Both the position numbers and the translations under genes were made by a program. A stretch of 64,000 bases of DNA from Tetrahymena thermophila SB210 (taxonomy: Eukaryota > Ciliophora > Oligohymenophorea > Hymenostomatida > Tetrahymenidae). Under the pieces are notes generated by a model. It was not told the DNA's origin, made no database searches, and saw only the letters and a program-made list of their open reading frames with translations. The stretch is from the NCBI RefSeq assembly GCF_000189635.1, contig NW_002476365.1, forward strand, positions 124,001 through 188,000. Reading direction: 5' to 3'. Positions 62,101 to 64,000 of this stretch are shown here, one piece after another; positions within the stretch are counted from its first letter, which is position 1, and the number at the start of each line of letters is the position of its first letter.

Positions 62101-64000
62101 TTTAATTAAATAAGTTTATATCTTTCTGAGTGATGTTAATGTCTTAATTTTAAATATATTCTTAGTTTTAAATCTCAAAATTTTAATTTTAATCTTAATT
62201 TTAATTTTAAATTCCCTCATTTGTCATAGCATCATCATCATCCCAAGTACCTTTTTAAAATTACAACAACGATTGTTAGTTGAAAATAAGATGCAAAATG
62301 ATTAATTACATGCTGTAATATTATTAATAATAACTGCAGAGTTCTTAGAATCGTTCGCTTTTAATACTGCAGTAGTGAGTGTATCAGGTATTTATAATTA
62401 AGATTTTAATTCATTTAATACTATCATAACATCTGGAAATATAGGGTTTTAAACTGATGAATAATTATTGTAAAAACTAATTTTTTAATTCACTATTTTT
62501 AATGCTATTTCTTTATAATTTATATAAAATCTTTAATCCTATTAATTTATTATTTTTATTAAAATAAAATTAATTTATAAGTAAATATTTTTTTCATTAT
62601 AAAATTTTATTTATTTATTTATTTATCAATCAATCAGTCTCATCTTATCTCTTAATTTACAAAATATCCTTACTTCCTTCCTTACTCACTTTTTGATATT
62701 AAATAATCAATATTTATTTTCTTTTTTTTACATAGCTCCTAATTCAATAAAAATTATTTCTTATACAATTTTAAAAAAGATTTTTTCCTAAATATTTTAT
62801 TTAACTTGATGTATTTTAATGTCTAAATTATTTCCTTTTATTTAAGATGCTATTAACTTTTAAATATTTGATATCTCTTTAAACATTAGTTAAGTATATA
62901 GTTTGCCATATTGAATACAATATTTTTATTTGCTGATAACCAATTTGTTTTATCCTATAGAATATTCTTTAAATGTAAAGGAATTTTTAAGGAAATAAAT
63001 AATTTATTAAATTCAGATTGATTTCCAACCAATAATTTTAAAAATGTAAAAATTCATTTTTTTTTTAATAAAAAAGATCAAGATTAAGCCAGACTGATAG
63101 ATAGATATGTTGTTAATTAATATTTCCAAGCTAATCAATAAAGACTAAACTTACTTTATAAAATGTATGCTCTTTTGCTTTTTCATGCAAATAAGGACAA
63201 TCTTTTTTAATACATTATTAGCCATTTAAAAATGAATTACAGTATCTATTTTATTTATATTATGAAAATATTAAGTATTATTTTAAATAACTGTTTTATT
63301 TATTATCTATCTTTCTCTTTGTCTATATATCTCCAAATCAAACCAACTAACCTAAATGCTTCATAAATCCCTAAATATGTTTAAGTAAAAACATATTTCT
63401 TTAACTTTTTAGTGGCATATTAATTCAACAAGTGTTTGTTGTTAGTCTCTAAAAATTGCAATTTAAATGCTAGAAGTGATATTCAAAAACTATAATAAAG
63501 TGAATAAATGGCTCAAAATAGCTAAAAAAAGATTTATGATCATGATCCCTTTAGCTTATTATTTTTATGAGTTAATTATAAGAGCACTTGGCGTAATATT
63601 CTTTTGGTTTGCTGGTAAAAAGTTAGAGATATATATATAAAAGAGAGAAGAAGAGAAAAAGAAGAAATATATTTTAATGCCTACTTAGTTGATCCATAAA
63701 ATGCTCTTAATGGCTTGCTATCGAGTTCAAATTAATCTAATGCCTATTAATAAATAAAAATTGAGTTGAAGCACTTTGAGCGCGGGAATAAAATAAAAGC
63801 ATTTAATAGAAAATAATCAAATAGAAAGTAGTTATTATTCTATTACTAATATCGCAATTGAAGCCTCATTAGGAGAAGAATATGAAACATAAACACCAAC
63901 TGAATTTTAATCTCTATTACCCTCCTGCTTTAAAATAACTTTTTTAACATTTCCATACTATCCCATATACTGCTTCTTCTTTAAAACCTAATTTTATGAT
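59196..64000 (-). CDS. NOT4: NOT4-type CCR4-NOT subunit, 5' part outside window
   Basis: Visible exons: 64000..63847, 63743..63685, 63245..63155, 62538..62310, 62250..60652, 60554..59589, 59532..59464, 59308..59264 and 59209..59196 (1075 codons including the stop, entering mid-codon). NOT4 is the E3 ubiquitin ligase linked to the CCR4-NOT deadenylase; its RING would lie beyond the right edge. The RRM is clear: KKKQYMGQYGNVKKVILKQE, NSVGVYVSYSSPNEASIAIL, LDSKPLRAFYGSTK. Directly after comes the characteristic CCCH finger CNSFLNGQQCIKKDCPYLHE (C-x8-C-x5-C-x3-H). Then a conserved-looking helical region (to ~175) and a very long Gln/Lys/Asn tail with a charged coiled coil (~720-830). Last exons are set by phase; splicing at GAG|GTAGGA instead would replace the short acidic end with a hydrophobic extension. 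Confidence 0.86.
62539..63154 (-). other. Long intron of the NOT4-like gene
   Basis: This 616-bp intron starts GTAAGT and ends TTAATAG in the gene's sense, and separates the CCCH-finger exon from the first exon of the extended C-terminal part. No small ORF or RNA motif was seen inside it. Confidence 0.65.

Noticed and set aside
1-64000. CRISPR arrays, insertion sequences, bacterial operons
   Set aside because: No regularly spaced repeats, transposase-like frames or ribosome-binding-site spacing; spliced genes and the ciliate code exclude a prokaryotic source.
1-64000. Telomere or chromosome breakage site
   Set aside because: No GGGGTT/AACCCC runs and no copy of the 15-bp Tetrahymena chromosome breakage sequence were noticed by eye on either strand.

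Overview
The window looks like a piece of a ciliate nuclear genome, most likely the macronuclear genome of Tetrahymena or a close oligohymenophorean relative. The DNA is very A+T-rich. Every long coding frame is closed only by TGA and contains many in-frame TAA and TAG codons, which fits reassignment of TAA/TAG to glutamine. Introns are GT...AG, A+T-rich and mostly 50-450 bp. Paramecium introns of about 25 bp would not fit. All coordinates and residue numbers below use that code (TGA = only stop) and were worked out by eye from splice phase and reading frame.

Thirteen protein-coding genes can be supported. From left to right: a cut-off, possibly mitochondrial TraB-like protein (minus, 1-877); an SLC22-type organic-ion transporter (plus, 4931-7087); a cyclic-nucleotide-binding-domain (CNB) protein (minus, 7552-11523); a membrane hybrid histidine kinase with a receiver domain (minus, 13527-19788); a second CNB protein (plus, 22827-27237); a lysophospholipid acyltransferase with eight exons (plus, 27730-29294); the alpha subunit of the nascent polypeptide-associated complex (minus, 30942-31842); a STRIP/Far11 scaffold of the STRIPAK phosphatase-kinase complex (plus, 32837-35302); a third, degenerate CNB protein (plus, 35887-39093); a 1951-residue multi-membrane-span PAS protein (plus, 40759-47204); a fusion of a V8/trypsin-like pseudo-protease with WD40 repeats and a coiled coil (plus, 48420-53018); an NT-C2 domain protein with a long coiled coil (minus, 54054-58069); and a NOT4-type subunit of the CCR4-NOT complex cut by the right edge (minus, 59196-64000).

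About 35 kb in the middle is rich in sensing and signalling proteins: three CNB proteins, the histidine kinase, the STRIPAK scaffold and the PAS receptor. The histidine kinase keeps its ATP-binding motifs but has lost the phospho-accepting His and the receiver Asp/Lys. The protease-like domain has lost its catalytic residues. Two of the CNB proteins share an unusual insertion of 80-100 residues inside the nucleotide-binding fold. These are the most interesting observations.

The intergenic stretches are 80-90% A+T by eye and mostly featureless. They hold a ~290-bp tandem duplication (21255-21842), a ~105-bp direct repeat (12927-13187), a 41-bp tandem repeat (1603-1692), several hairpins, and one candidate structured RNA (2853-2964). 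No rRNA, tRNA, CRISPR array, telomere repeat or recognisable transposon was seen.
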